From assembly GCF_015277515.1 (NCBI RefSeq), contig NZ_CP063767.1:2012770-2076769 (forward strand): a DNA stretch of 64,000 nt, written 5' to 3'. Below are positions 56,364-64,000 of the stretch, in pieces; the stretch's first letter is position 1, and each line of letters begins with the position of its first letter. The notes under the pieces were generated by a model. It had not been told where the DNA came from. It did not search any database and saw nothing but the letters and a program-made list of their open reading frames with translations. Made by a program: the position numbers and the translations under genes. Source of the stretch: Thermophilibacter immobilis (GTDB lineage: Bacteria; Actinomycetota; Coriobacteriia; Coriobacteriales; Atopobiaceae).

Positions 56364-57824
56364 ATGCCCATGACCCAAAGCACCACCGCACCCGACGCGA
56401 CGACCTTCTCCGCGCTCGGCCTCTCCCCTGACGTTCTCGCCGCCGTGGACGGCCTCGGCTACGACGAGCCCACCCCCGTCCAGGCCCAGGCCATCCCCTA
56501 TGCCCTCGAGGGGCGCGATCTGCTTGCCGCCGCCCAGACCGGCACCGGCAAGACCGCCGCCTTCCTTTTGCCCGCCCTCAGCCGCCTGGGCCACGCCGCG
56601 CGCCAGCAGGGCCCCCTCATGCTCGTGGTGACGCCCACGCGCGAGCTCGCCCAGCAGATCGCCGACGTGTGCTCCGCCATCGAGAAGCGCACGCACCATC
56701 GCAGCGCCACCGTGGTGGGGGGCGTGGGATACGAGCCCCAGAAGGCCGCCCTGCGCCGCGGCTGCGACGTCCTCGTGGCCACGCCGGGGCGCCTCGTCGA
56801 CCTCATCGAGCAGGGCGTGGCGGACCTCTCCGGAGTCGGAGTGCTCGTGATCGACGAGGCGGACCGCATGCTTGACATGGGCTTCTTGCCCGCCATGCGC
56901 AAGATCGTGGGACAGACGCCCGCTGATCGCCAGACGATGCTCTTCTCGGCCACGCTCGACGAGGGCTCCATTGGCGGAATCCGCGACCTCGTGAGCAACC
57001 CGGCCATCGTGGAGATCGCCCACAAGGGCACCGTGGCCGATACCATCGACCAGTTCGAGCTGCCGGTCTCGCTCGAGGCTAAGAACAACCTGCTCGCACC
57101 GGTCCTGGCGGCCGAGGGGCCGCAGCACGTCATCGTGTTCTGCCGCACCAAGCACCGAGCGGACGCCTGCTGCCGCAGGCTGCGGCGGGCGGGCATCTCG
57201 TGTGCGCCCATCCATGGCAACCGCAGCCAGAACCAGCGCGAGCGCGCGCTCGCGAGCTTCCGCTCGGGCGAGGTGGACGTGCTCGTGGCCACCGACGTCC
57301 TCGCACGCGGCATCGACGTCTCCGACGTGCGCTATGTGGTGAACTTCGACGTTCCCGCCGACCCCGAGGACTACATCCACCGCATCGGGCGCACGGGGCG
57401 CGCGGGCGAGACGGGCTGGGCGCTCACCTTCGTGACCGTCAACGACGCTGACGACCTACTCGCCATCGAGCGTCTCATGGGCCAGGTCGTACCCGCCTAC
57501 GAGCCCGCCCGGTCGCTGGACACGGGCGAGGAGCCGCCCGAGCTCGACCCCAGCCGCACCGCCGAGAAACCTCATGGCGGCAAGAAGAGCAGCCGCACCC
57601 GCAAGCGCGGAGGCTCCGGCAAGAGTCGCAATCAGGAGAAGACCGTCGAAGTGAGCATGCCATCGGAGGCCCCAAAGCCCTCGAAGCCCCAGGGCCGCGG
57701 CCCCAGCAAGCGCGGCGAGAAGCGCCCAGGCGAGGCTCCGCGCAAGAAGGCTCCCGCGCAGCGCTCGGGCTCGTCGTCGCGCCGCCGTCCTGGCGACCAT
57801 GGCGGCGCTCGCACCCGTTCGTAG
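56364..57824 (+). CDS. DEAD-box ATP-dependent RNA helicase
   Basis: 486 residues. Q motif (FSALGLSPDVLAAV and PTPVQAQAIP), motif I AAQTGTGKT, Ia PTRELAQQ, II VIDEADRML (DEAD), III SATLD, V ATDVLARGID, VI HRIGRTGRAG all present, followed by a basic, Lys/Arg/Pro/Ser-rich tail (about 400-486) that would bind RNA. It probably remodels structured mRNA or rRNA, as RhlE/DeaD-type helicases do in the cold. An in-frame ATG 39 bases upstream has a better ribosome site, but that site is buried in a hairpin. I choose the second. Confidence 0.93.
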   Translation: MPMTQSTTAPDATTFSALGLSPDVLAAVDGLGYDEPTPVQAQAIPYALEGRDLLAAAQTGTGKTAAFLLPALSRLGHAARQQGPLMLVVTPTRELAQQIADVCSAIEKRTHHRSATVVGGVGYEPQKAALRRGCDVLVATPGRLVDLIEQGVADLSGVGVLVIDEADRMLDMGFLPAMRKIVGQTPADRQTMLFSATLDEGSIGGIRDLVSNPAIVEIAHKGTVADTIDQFELPVSLEAKNNLLAPVLAAEGPQHVIVFCRTKHRADACCRRLRRAGISCAPIHGNRSQNQRERALASFRSGEVDVLVATDVLARGIDVSDVRYVVNFDVPADPEDYIHRIGRTGRAGETGWALTFVTVNDADDLLAIERLMGQVVPAYEPARSLDTGEEPPELDPSRTAEKPHGGKKSSRTRKRGGSGKSRNQEKTVEVSMPSEAPKPSKPQGRGPSKRGEKRPGEAPRKKAPAQRSGSSSRRRPGDHGGARTRS

Positions 57825-57831
57825 CCTTTGC

Positions 57832-57853
57832 GGGGGCGGGGACACCCGCCCCC
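57832..57853. terminator. Hairpin between helicase and XRE genes
   Basis: Perfect 9-base arms GGGGGCGGG and CCCGCCCCC around GACA, placed between two converging genes eight bases past the helicase stop. No U tract on either side, so a role as bidirectional terminator is tentative. Confidence 0.5.
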
Positions 57854-57865
57854 TCACGCCAGACC

Positions 57866-58888
57866 CTAGGCGTCGTTCTTCCAAACCAGGTCGATGACAA
57901 TCGATACGACGCCGCAGGAGATCCCGCCGATGGGCCACGGGAGCCAGAAGGGCATCGAGGCCTGGCTACCCGTTTGCGCGGGAGAGCTGAAGAGCCATAC
58001 GAGCGCGACGATGGTGGACGCCAGCATGATCAGGCCGCAGATGCCTCCGGTGACCTCCCCCTTGCGCGCAGCCCTCCCCCTCTTGGCAGCCAAGAGCCTC
58101 TCACGACGGTCCTCGTCAATCTGCGCGGCCATGATGTCCTCCACCTCGGCATCCCAGAGGGCCTCCCTGTTGTAGGCCGACAGATCGTGACCGTGGTAAA
58201 GCATGCTCCACCGCACGATCATCCATACGGCCACCGCAACGATCGCCATAAACAGGGTGTCCGCCCCGCCTTCGAATGCGCTGCCATCCATGAGGGCAGA
58301 GGGGATGCACCCCACAAGAATCAGGCCCACGCCCGCTACGAGCGCGACTGCCAGGTCATGGCGAGCAGTGCCCTTCTCGGCCTGCGTGTAGAAGTCCTCG
58401 ACGTAAGGATGTGAGCGCTTGAACGCCGTGTGCTCCATGCCTGCGGGAATCAAAAAGGCCAGGGAAAGGGCCACCGCCCCAAGAATCGGAATGGCTGAGA
58501 GCTCATCAGAGAACCCATAGGACCCCGCAAGAAAGTCCGCCAGCGTACCAAGGGCAACGCCGGCGATAATCACGGCGACACCGGAGGATATCCGGTTCGC
58601 AAAGAGACGCAGGTGCTCGTCGTAGCCGCAGACGTCAGTCGGCGGGCCCGAGACGAGCGCGGCCGCACCAGAATCCGAGGCACGACCCGTGAGGTCACCC
58701 TGCACCAGCTCGTCAAGGGAACAGTCGAAGACATGGCAGATTTTGATGAGCTTGTCCATCTCGGGATAGCTCTTCTCGGCCTCCCACTTGGTCACCGACT
58801 GGCGAGAGACGCCGAGCAGCATGGCAAGCTGCTCCTGGGTCATGTTGCGCATGGCGCGCAGGTGCTGGAGGTTATCTCGAAAGCTCAT
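57866..58888 (-). CDS. XRE-family regulator with C-terminal membrane domain
   Basis: 340 residues. A Cro/CI-type HTH (NLQHLRAMRNMTQEQLAMLL, then GVSRQSVTKWEAEKSYPEMD, about 5-60) is fused to a membrane domain with about five hydrophobic segments (VAVIIAGVALGTLADFLAG, IPILGAVALSLAFLIPAG, LAVALVAGVGLILVGCIP and others). Such membrane-tethered XRE proteins are common in gut Firmicutes and Actinobacteria and probably sense envelope state or small molecules. The start at 58888 (MSFRDN) follows AGAAGGGCGACC. Convergent with the helicase gene; the target genes are unknown. Confidence 0.86.
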   Translation of the reverse strand: MSFRDNLQHLRAMRNMTQEQLAMLLGVSRQSVTKWEAEKSYPEMDKLIKICHVFDCSLDELVQGDLTGRASDSGAAALVSGPPTDVCGYDEHLRLFANRISSGVAVIIAGVALGTLADFLAGSYGFSDELSAIPILGAVALSLAFLIPAGMEHTAFKRSHPYVEDFYTQAEKGTARHDLAVALVAGVGLILVGCIPSALMDGSAFEGGADTLFMAIVAVAVWMIVRWSMLYHGHDLSAYNREALWDAEVEDIMAAQIDEDRRERLLAAKRGRAARKGEVTGGICGLIMLASTIVALVWLFSSPAQTGSQASMPFWLPWPIGGISCGVVSIVIDLVWKNDA

Positions 58889-59097
58889 GGTCGCCCTTCT
58901 CTGATGCGGTACTGACACCGTCCAAGCTACGGTAGCAGACGGTCACCCGCCACCAACTCGGAGCTGCTTTTCTTGAAGCTAGGGCACCTCGCAGTTGCAA
59001 AGTGCAGGTCAACGCTGTCAAGCCGGAGGGGAACACCGAGGCTGAACCTCTGGTTCCTGTCTCATGCCGAATAACTGCGTTCGCATAAGGGACTAGC

Positions 59098-59184
59098 ATG
59101 ATACGCATTGATACCGCTGCTGATCTTGGACGCCTCATCTCTGCAGAACGCCGGAAGCAGGGCTACATTCTGAACTGCCCATAA
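59098..59184 (+). pseudogene. Fragment of a HipB-like XRE antitoxin gene
   Basis: A 28-codon frame beginning MIRIDTAADLGRLISAERRK and ending QGYILNCP. The first 21 residues follow the N-terminus of HipB-type antitoxins (helix 1 of the HTH), and the frame then stops where helix 2 should begin. No HipA-like partner is present. It is best read as a truncated remnant. The rest of the 58889-59256 gap contains the pgi terminator and the XRE promoter and no gene. Confidence 0.45.
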
Positions 59185-59188
59185 TCAG

Positions 59189-59232
59189 AAAAAACGGGTC
59201 CCGAGCACGTCCTCACGCGCCCGGAGCCCCGT
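59189..59232 (-). terminator. Terminator of pgi
   Basis: A two-part stem: outer ACGGG/CCCGT, inner GCGCGT/ACGTGC, with a TTTTTT run on the minus strand, 24 bases past the pgi stop. Confidence 0.75.
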
Positions 59233-59256
59233 GTCGCCTCAAACCTATCGGCACCC

Positions 59257-60951
59257 CTACCTGCGGTGCTCGCGATAATATGCGATGAGCGCCTTCGTAC
59301 TCGCATCCTGCTCGGCAAGGGCGGCGTCATCGTGAAAGGCGGGGGTTATCTGCTTGGCAAGCTGCTTGCCCAGTTCGACGCCCCACTGATCGTAGGAGTC
59401 CACGCCCCAGACTGTGCCCTCAACAAAGGTGATGTGCTCGTAGAGGGCGATGAGCTCGCCGAGCGCGTGCGGCGTGAGCTCCGTGCCAAAAATCGAGGTC
59501 GTGGGGCGATTGCCCGCAAAGACGCGCGCGGGAACCACCCTCTCGGGCGTGCCCTCGGCGCGGACCTCGTCGGCCGTCTTGCCAAAGGCGAGGGCCTTGG
59601 TCTGCGCGAGGAAGTTGCCCAGGAAGAGCTCGTGAACGTCCTGGTCACCGTCGCGCGTGGGGTTAGGCGTGTTCACGAAGGCGATAAAGTCTGCGGGAAC
59701 CACGCGCGTTCCCTGATGAATGAGCTGGTAGAAGGCATGCTGACCGTTGGTGCCCGGCTCGCCCCAGAAAATCTCGCCCGTGCCGGAGCTCACCGGGGAG
59801 CCGTCCCAGCGCACGCTCTTGCCGTTGGACTCCATCGTGAGCTGCTGGAGGTAGGCCGGGAAGCGATGCAGATACTGGTTGTAGGGCAGCACCGCGTGGC
59901 TGCCCATGCCCCAGAAGTTGACGTACCAGACGTTGATGAGCCCCATGAGGGCCACGACGTTCTTCTCGAGCGGGGTGGCCTGGAAGTAGACGTCGAGGTC
60001 GTGGAAGCCGGCCAGAAACTCCCTGAAGCGCTGAGGCCCCAGGGCCACGATGAGCGAGAGGCCCACTGCGGAGTCCACCGAGTAGCGGCCACCCACCCAG
60101 CTCCAGAACCCAAAGGCGTTGGCGGGGTCGATGCCAAAGTCTTCCACCAGGTCAAGCGCCGTCGAGACCGCCACGAAGTGCTTCTTGATGGCGGCGGCGT
60201 CCTGCTCGGCTGAGCCGTCAAGGACCCCGGAGGCGCGCAGGCTCTCGAGCAGCCAGGCACGAGCCTCGCGGGCATTGGTCAGAGTCTCGAGCGTAGTGAA
60301 GGTCTTGGAGACCACGATGCACAGCGTGGTCTCGGGATCGAGGCGGCGGACCTTCTCAGCCATGTCGTTGGGGTCGATGTTGGAGACGTAGGTGCAGTCG
60401 ATGCCTGCGTCCGCGTAGGGCTTGAGCGCCTCATAGACCATGACGGGGCCCAGGTCAGAGCCGCCGATGCCGATGCTCAGGACGTGCTCGATGCGCTTGC
60501 CCGTAATGCCCGTCCACGCACCGGAGCGCACGCGCTCGGCAAAGTCGTACATGCGGTCGAGCGTCTTGTGGACGTCCGCGACGCAGTCCTGCTCGCCATT
60601 CATGACCGTGCCCGCATCCGAGAGCGGACGACGCAGCGCGGTGTGGAGCACGGCGCGGTCCTCGGTCGTGTTGATACGCGCGCCCGCGAACATGGCGTCG
60701 CGGCGCTGCTCGAGCCCGACGGCGCGCGCAAGGTCGCAGAGCAGGCCCAGGGTGGTCTTGTCGACGAGGTTCTTGGAGAGATCAAAGTGCAGGTCATCTA
60801 GGTCGAAGGAGAGCGCGTCCACCCGGTTGGGATTATCCGCGAACGCACTCTTGAGCGTGAACCCGGAACTCACGAGCTCGTTGTGGCGAGTATCGAGGGC
60901 AGCCCAGGCAGGTGTCTTGGTGGCATCAACAGGCGTGGGAATGGTAGACAT
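59257..60951 (-). CDS. pgi: Glucose-6-phosphate isomerase
   Basis: 564 residues, full length. It interconverts glucose 6-phosphate and fructose 6-phosphate. The signatures are present: [18 protein letters not shown], the [13 protein letters not shown] phosphate-binding loop, and [19 protein letters not shown] with the catalytic Glu/His region and [16 protein letters not shown]. The start at 60951 (MSTIP) follows AAAGGAGCATCTT; the in-frame upstream codons are not conserved. It would channel glucose 6-phosphate from the deglycase and glycogen routes into glycolysis. Confidence 0.96.
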   Translation of the reverse strand: MSTIPTPVDATKTPAWAALDTRHNELVSSGFTLKSAFADNPNRVDALSFDLDDLHFDLSKNLVDKTTLGLLCDLARAVGLEQRRDAMFAGARINTTEDRAVLHTALRRPLSDAGTVMNGEQDCVADVHKTLDRMYDFAERVRSGAWTGITGKRIEHVLSIGIGGSDLGPVMVYEALKPYADAGIDCTYVSNIDPNDMAEKVRRLDPETTLCIVVSKTFTTLETLTNAREARAWLLESLRASGVLDGSAEQDAAAIKKHFVAVSTALDLVEDFGIDPANAFGFWSWVGGRYSVDSAVGLSLIVALGPQRFREFLAGFHDLDVYFQATPLEKNVVALMGLINVWYVNFWGMGSHAVLPYNQYLHRFPAYLQQLTMESNGKSVRWDGSPVSSGTGEIFWGEPGTNGQHAFYQLIHQGTRVVPADFIAFVNTPNPTRDGDQDVHELFLGNFLAQTKALAFGKTADEVRAEGTPERVVPARVFAGNRPTTSIFGTELTPHALGELIALYEHITFVEGTVWGVDSYDQWGVELGKQLAKQITPAFHDDAALAEQDASTKALIAYYREHRR

Positions 60952-61061
60952 AAGATGCTCCTTTGGGGCGACCCTGGGCAGAGACGCAGCCGAGACAGCT
61001 GCGTACCAATGGCAAGCATACCGCGACCAGCTCAGGTGCGCAGAGAAAAATGGCGGGCGCT

Positions 61062-61616
61062 CTAGAACGGCTCCCCGAGCGGCGGCACCCGCTTGAGGCG
61101 CGCCCACATGACCTGCTTCTCGTGCGCATCGCCGAGCGCCTCCGCAAAGCCGCCGAGGTTGAGCACGCGCATCCCACAGACCTGCGCCACGGCGCCCGGA
61201 ACGAGCATGGCCTCCTCGAGCGTCTCTATGGACGCGAGATCATCGGCGAAGGCCTCGCGCACCGCGTCGGCCGCCGCCTCGTCGCAGCAGACGAGCGTGG
61301 CAGGATCGAGGGTGCATACCGCCTCGCGCATGAGCGCAGCTCCCAGTGGGGCGCCGTCCACGTTCACGCTCAGGAGCGTCTCCCACTCCTCGGGAGCGTA
61401 GCCAAGGGCCTTGAGCGATGCCTTGAGCGCCGCGCCGTCCGCACACGAGAAGGGCTCGGCTCCGTCGCGCTCCTTGACCGTGAGCTCCCCCTTGGCAAGA
61501 AGGATTGGCGAGAAGGCGTTGCCGCCCATCCTCACGCCTCGAGCAACGAGCTCGTCAACCTCGGCGGCAGCCTTGTCCAAGTATGCGCGGCGGCGCGCGT
61601 CTCTCGCGGATGCCAT
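61062..61616 (-). CDS. Conserved-looking hypothetical protein
   Basis: 184 residues with no membrane segment or signal peptide. It begins [20 protein letters not shown] behind AAAGGAGAATCCC. It is helical in the N-terminal third, then [15 protein letters not shown] and [20 protein letters not shown]. The last third ([18 protein letters not shown], then [16 protein letters not shown]) is alpha/beta-like. I do not recognise the family. Well-spaced start, strong codon bias and position upstream of pgi on the same strand (gap 110 bases) support it as a real gene. Confidence 0.7.
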   Translation of the reverse strand: MASARDARRRAYLDKAAAEVDELVARGVRMGGNAFSPILLAKGELTVKERDGAEPFSCADGAALKASLKALGYAPEEWETLLSVNVDGAPLGAALMREAVCTLDPATLVCCDEAAADAVREAFADDLASIETLEEAMLVPGAVAQVCGMRVLNLGGFAEALGDAHEKQVMWARLKRVPPLGEPF

Positions 61617-61784
61617 GGGATTCTCCTTTCGCGGGGCTTTAGTGTACGGCCGCAGCTCCTCTTCGCTCACGCAAAATGCGTGCTCCCCCCTGACTGTGAT
61701 AACCGCAGCGATTCGGGTATAACCCCTGTCAAGCAGAACGAAAGCGTGGGCGGAGGGCCGTCCACATGACACAGGAGGTTCCTC

Positions 61785-62102
61785 ATGGCTCAGCCTATCA
61801 CCACCGCAGAGTTTGACTCTGTTCTTTCCGGCTCCGACAAGCCGGTGCTCATTGACTTCTGGGCTTCTTGGTGCGGCCCCTGCCGCGCGCTTGGCCCCGT
61901 GGTCGAGCAGATTTCCAACGAGATGGCTGACCAGCTGACCGTTTACAAGTGCAATGTCGACGAGGAGCCCGACCTCGCCACCAAGTTCCGCATCGTCTCC
62001 ATCCCCACGCTGATTCTGTTCAAGGACGGCAAGCCTGCTCACACTATGGTGGGCAACACCCCCAAGCCCGAGCTCGTGGCAGAGCTTAAGGCAAACCTGT
62101 AG
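61785..62102 (+). CDS. trxA: Thioredoxin
   Basis: A 105-residue thioredoxin fold protein. The active site is Cys30-Gly-Pro-Cys33 in ASWCGPCRALGP, the cis-proline segment is SIPTLILFKDG, and the buried acid is in VLIDFWAS. It reduces protein disulfides. ACAGGAGGTTCCTC precedes the ATG. The PAP2 phosphatase gene follows seven bases later, so the two are probably co-transcribed. Confidence 0.96.
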   Translation: MAQPITTAEFDSVLSGSDKPVLIDFWASWCGPCRALGPVVEQISNEMADQLTVYKCNVDEEPDLATKFRIVSIPTLILFKDGKPAHTMVGNTPKPELVAELKANL

Positions 62103-62109
62103 GAGTTGC

Positions 62110-62835
62110 ATGGGTTCCCCTATGAACTCTATTGTGCAGGGCGTTCGCTCCTTTGGAAGCGGCGCTCTGCATTTGATTCGCACGAACGCCCTCACGCTCG
62201 CCCTTCTGGCCGCCGCACTCGTCTTCGTGATGCTCCTCGAGGACGTGGCCGAGGGTGAGATCATGCGTCTTGACGTTCTGGCCTACTGGTTCTTTGTCCA
62301 GACGCTCCGCTCCGATGTGGTGACCCCCGTCATGGAGGGGTTCACCTCGCTCTCCTCGGTAGTGGTCGTTGCTGTCATGACACTGGTCGTGGCGGCACTC
62401 GCCCCCGGCAAGGCACCGGGCTGGTGCGTCACCGTCAACATCGGGGGCGCCGGCGTGCTGAACATCCTGCTCAAGAACATCATCCAACGTCCCCGCCCGG
62501 ACGGCTTTCGCCTTGTTGCCGAGAGCGGCTACAGCTTTCCCTCGGGACACTCCATGATCTCGATGGCGTTCTTCGGGCTCGTCATCTGGATGGTCTGGCA
62601 CTACCATGAGGATGACGTCATGCGCTACGTATGGTGCGCTGTCTTTGGCCTCATCATCGCCCTGGTGGGCATCAGCAGAATCTACCTGGGCGTCCACTAC
62701 GCCTCGGACGTGATCGCGGGCTTCTGCGTCTCGATCATCTGGCTCGTCTTCTACACAAAGATCATCGCGCCGCTCTTCATGCCCGACCTTCCCGTGCGAA
62801 AGAGCGCGCAAAAGCAGATTTCTCCATCTCCGTAA
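62110..62835 (+). CDS. PAP2-family membrane phosphatase
   Basis: A 241-residue polytopic protein with the three PAP2 motifs: KNIIQRPRPDG (KX6RP), YSFPSGHSM (PSGH) and SRIYLGVHYASDVIAG (SRX5HX3D). These enzymes dephosphorylate undecaprenyl pyrophosphate, phosphatidate or other lipid phosphates at the membrane. No ribosome site is obvious besides GGAG near the thioredoxin stop (coupling). It ends two bases before the 74-bp inverted repeat. Confidence 0.92.
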   Translation: MGSPMNSIVQGVRSFGSGALHLIRTNALTLALLAAALVFVMLLEDVAEGEIMRLDVLAYWFFVQTLRSDVVTPVMEGFTSLSSVVVVAVMTLVVAALAPGKAPGWCVTVNIGGAGVLNILLKNIIQRPRPDGFRLVAESGYSFPSGHSMISMAFFGLVIWMVWHYHEDDVMRYVWCAVFGLIIALVGISRIYLGVHYASDVIAGFCVSIIWLVFYTKIIAPLFMPDLPVRKSAQKQISPSP

Positions 62836-62836
62836 A

Positions 62837-62910
62837 GGGCAAAGGGGACTTGTCAGCAGCTTTTTCTCGTCTGGCCGAGTATCAAGGCTGCTGACAAGTC
62901 CCCTTTGCCC
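62837..62910. repeat. 74-bp perfect inverted repeat carrying the GGGGACTTGTCA terminal motif
   Basis: Arms 62837-62860 and 62887-62910 are perfectly inverted over 24 bases around a 26-base loop containing TTTTTC. The arm includes AAAGGGGACTTGTCA, shared with the element at 53170-53301. It fills the space between two converging stop codons, and so probably also ends transcription from both sides. Confidence 0.7.
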
Positions 62911-63375
62911 CTACGGGAGCTCGATAATGCGTGCCTCGAGGATGGTTCCGTCGTCCCCGCACACGATGCGCCCCATCGAGGGTTGGGAGTGACGCGGATA
63001 GGTGGGGCTCCCGGGGTTCATCACCAAGGTCTTTGTCCATTCGTCGCGCTCCACGAAGGGCGTGTGCGTATGCCCGCAGATGGCGATGTCGCTCATCGAG
63101 AGGTTGAGGTGCTCGCGATAGTGATTGATCTGCCACTTGAGGCCGCTGCCATAGAAGATCTTCCTCGCCCTGACCAGGGGCCCGTAGTCGTAGGCCCAAT
63201 CGTTGTTGCCCAGGCACATCTGAACCGGAGCGATGTCGCAGAGGGTCCGATAATCGGAGGGCGAGCAGATGTCGCCCGCATGCACGATTACATTGGCACC
63301 CTGGAGGTTCTCCAGAAGTCCTGGAGAGAGAAACCCATGGGTGTCCGCGATGATGTCGTAACGCGTCTTTGTCAC
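62911..63375 (-). CDS. YfcE/MJ0936-type metallophosphoesterase
   Basis: A 154-residue calcineurin-fold phosphodiesterase. The metal motifs run in order: IIADTHGFL (about 9-17), VHAGDIC, LGNNDW, ICGHTHTPF and NPGSPTYPR, the last as in YfcE. It cleaves small phosphodiesters, with the natural substrate unknown. It lies 11 bases downstream of the LytTR regulator gene. The minus-strand region before its ATG (TTTGTGACAAAGACG) shows no strong ribosome site beyond AAAGG. Confidence 0.92.
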   Translation of the reverse strand: MTKTRYDIIADTHGFLSPGLLENLQGANVIVHAGDICSPSDYRTLCDIAPVQMCLGNNDWAYDYGPLVRARKIFYGSGLKWQINHYREHLNLSMSDIAICGHTHTPFVERDEWTKTLVMNPGSPTYPRHSQPSMGRIVCGDDGTILEARIIELP

Positions 63376-63386
63376 AAAAAACCTTT

Positions 63387-64000
63387 CTAGAGGCCTAGGG
63401 CACGCTTGAGTGCGACCACGCGACGCCTCGAAACGGAGATCTTCTTGCCCTCGATTCCGCTGACCCCCAGCTGGAGAATGCCCGAGGAGATGACCTCGAC
63501 GTCTTCCACGTACTTGAGGTTCACGATGTAGCCCCGATGCACGCGGAAGAAGCCATGGGGCGCAAGCTTCTGCTCGAGCTTGGCGAGCGAGATGGTGGAC
63601 AAGAAGCGGTCATCGTCGGTATAGATGCAGGAGTAGTCGTCCTTTGCCTCGACATAGCGAATCTCATCGATGGGGACCAGGACCTTGCGGCCGCTCTTGA
63701 CCACGGGAATCCGCTCGACCGAGGAGTGCGTCTGAGGCTCGGGCTTCATGCGCGCCTGGACCTTGTCAAGCGCCTGGACAAGACGCTCCGGCTCAACTGG
63801 CTTCATCAGGTAGTCGATGGCATCCACCTCGAAGGCCTCGAGGGCATACTCGCTGTAGGCGGTCACGAAGACCACGGAGGGGGGGTTCTTGAGGCGGTGC
63901 AGGGCCTCGGCGAGCTGCATGCCTGACGTCTTGGGCATGGAGACGTCCAGGAACATGACGTCGGCCTTGCCGTCCATGAGCTTCTCGACGGCCTCGCGCG
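63387..64000 (-). CDS. LytTR-type response regulator (N-terminus outside the window)
   Basis: At least 204 residues are visible; the frame stays open to the window edge, so the start is missing. The receiver domain shows the phospho-acceptor region DVMFLDVSMP, FVTAYSEYALEAF and DYLMKPVEPERL. A linker leads to a LytTR DNA-binding domain (GRKVLVPIDEIRYVEAKDDY, then FRVHRGYIVNLKYVEDV), about the last 100 residues. These AgrA/LytR-like regulators control virulence, envelope or autolysis genes with a partner histidine kinase, which may lie just beyond 64000. Confidence 0.9.
   Translation of the reverse strand, partial: REAVEKLMDGKADVMFLDVSMPKTSGMQLAEALHRLKNPPSVVFVTAYSEYALEAFEVDAIDYLMKPVEPERLVQALDKVQARMKPEPQTHSSVERIPVVKSGRKVLVPIDEIRYVEAKDDYSCIYTDDDRFLSTISLAKLEQKLAPHGFFRVHRGYIVNLKYVEDVEVISSGILQLGVSGIEGKKISVSRRRVVALKRALGL

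Overview
The window most resembles a chromosome segment of an anaerobic, gut- or rumen-type actinobacterium of the class Coriobacteriia, probably family Atopobiaceae (Olsenella/Atopobium-like). That placement is an inference. It rests on GC-rich coding DNA, several mannose-family PTS systems, rubrerythrin, a GlgC/GlgD pair, a GH13-GH77 fusion, a wall protein ending in a VPNTGD-type sorting signal and a promoter that looks leaderless. I see no prophage, CRISPR array or intact insertion sequence. Almost all genes are housekeeping or carbohydrate genes, and most lie on the minus strand.

Region by region (bases): 1-9035 is a sugar-acid or sugar catabolic island. It holds a LacI regulator, a complete mannose-family PTS (IIB, IIC, IID, IIA), a D-2-hydroxyacid dehydrogenase, a DapA/HOGA-type aldolase and a KDPG-type aldolase, followed by a GH1 phospho-glycosidase with an RpiR regulator. 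9384-13017 holds an iron alcohol dehydrogenase with a hairpin-rich leader and two paralogous TPR proteins. 13032-16216 has tRNA-Glu, tRNA-Leu, Ppx/GppA, a DivIC-like septum protein and MazG. 16585-22527 is a fructosamine (Amadori product) locus: GntR regulator, FrlB-type deglycase, a split mannose-family PTS and an FrlC-type epimerase. 23079-29208 holds a secreted, wall-anchored GH3 enzyme and Mfd. 29573-41303 is the glycogen operon glgB-glgP-glgC-glgD-glgA plus a GH13-GH77 fusion. 41602-46042 has MetY behind a candidate leader-peptide attenuator, rubrerythrin, a MutY-like glycosylase, an Rrf2 regulator and a HAD phosphatase. 46208-53048 has tRNA-Asp, recR-ybaB-dnaX, an MFS transporter, DedA and the SRP RNA. 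53574-64000 has adenine deaminase, a YcxB-like protein, a DEAD-box helicase, a membrane XRE regulator, Pgi, thioredoxin, a PAP2 phosphatase, a YfcE-like phosphodiesterase and a LytTR response regulator cut by the window edge.

The two PTS islands feed phosphorylated sugars or sugar acids into central metabolism. The deglycase product (glucose 6-phosphate), Pgi and the glycogen operon form a plausible uptake-storage-remobilisation circuit. Rubrerythrin, the Rrf2 regulator and the MutY-like glycosylase suggest an oxygen-stress neighbourhood.

The most interesting non-coding signals are: (1) a leaderless-type promoter, a 23-residue Cys/Met leader peptide and a long hairpin in front of metY; (2) a family of intergenic elements of about 112-114 bp with the motif CTGACTCTCACAAAAGTCAG at four loci; (3) other elements with terminal inverted repeats at 13374-13596, 50594-50713, 53170-53301 and 62837-62910; and (4) palindromic operator candidates upstream of both PTS islands. 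Starts were moved to internal codons where a ribosome-binding site or an upstream gene made this clear.
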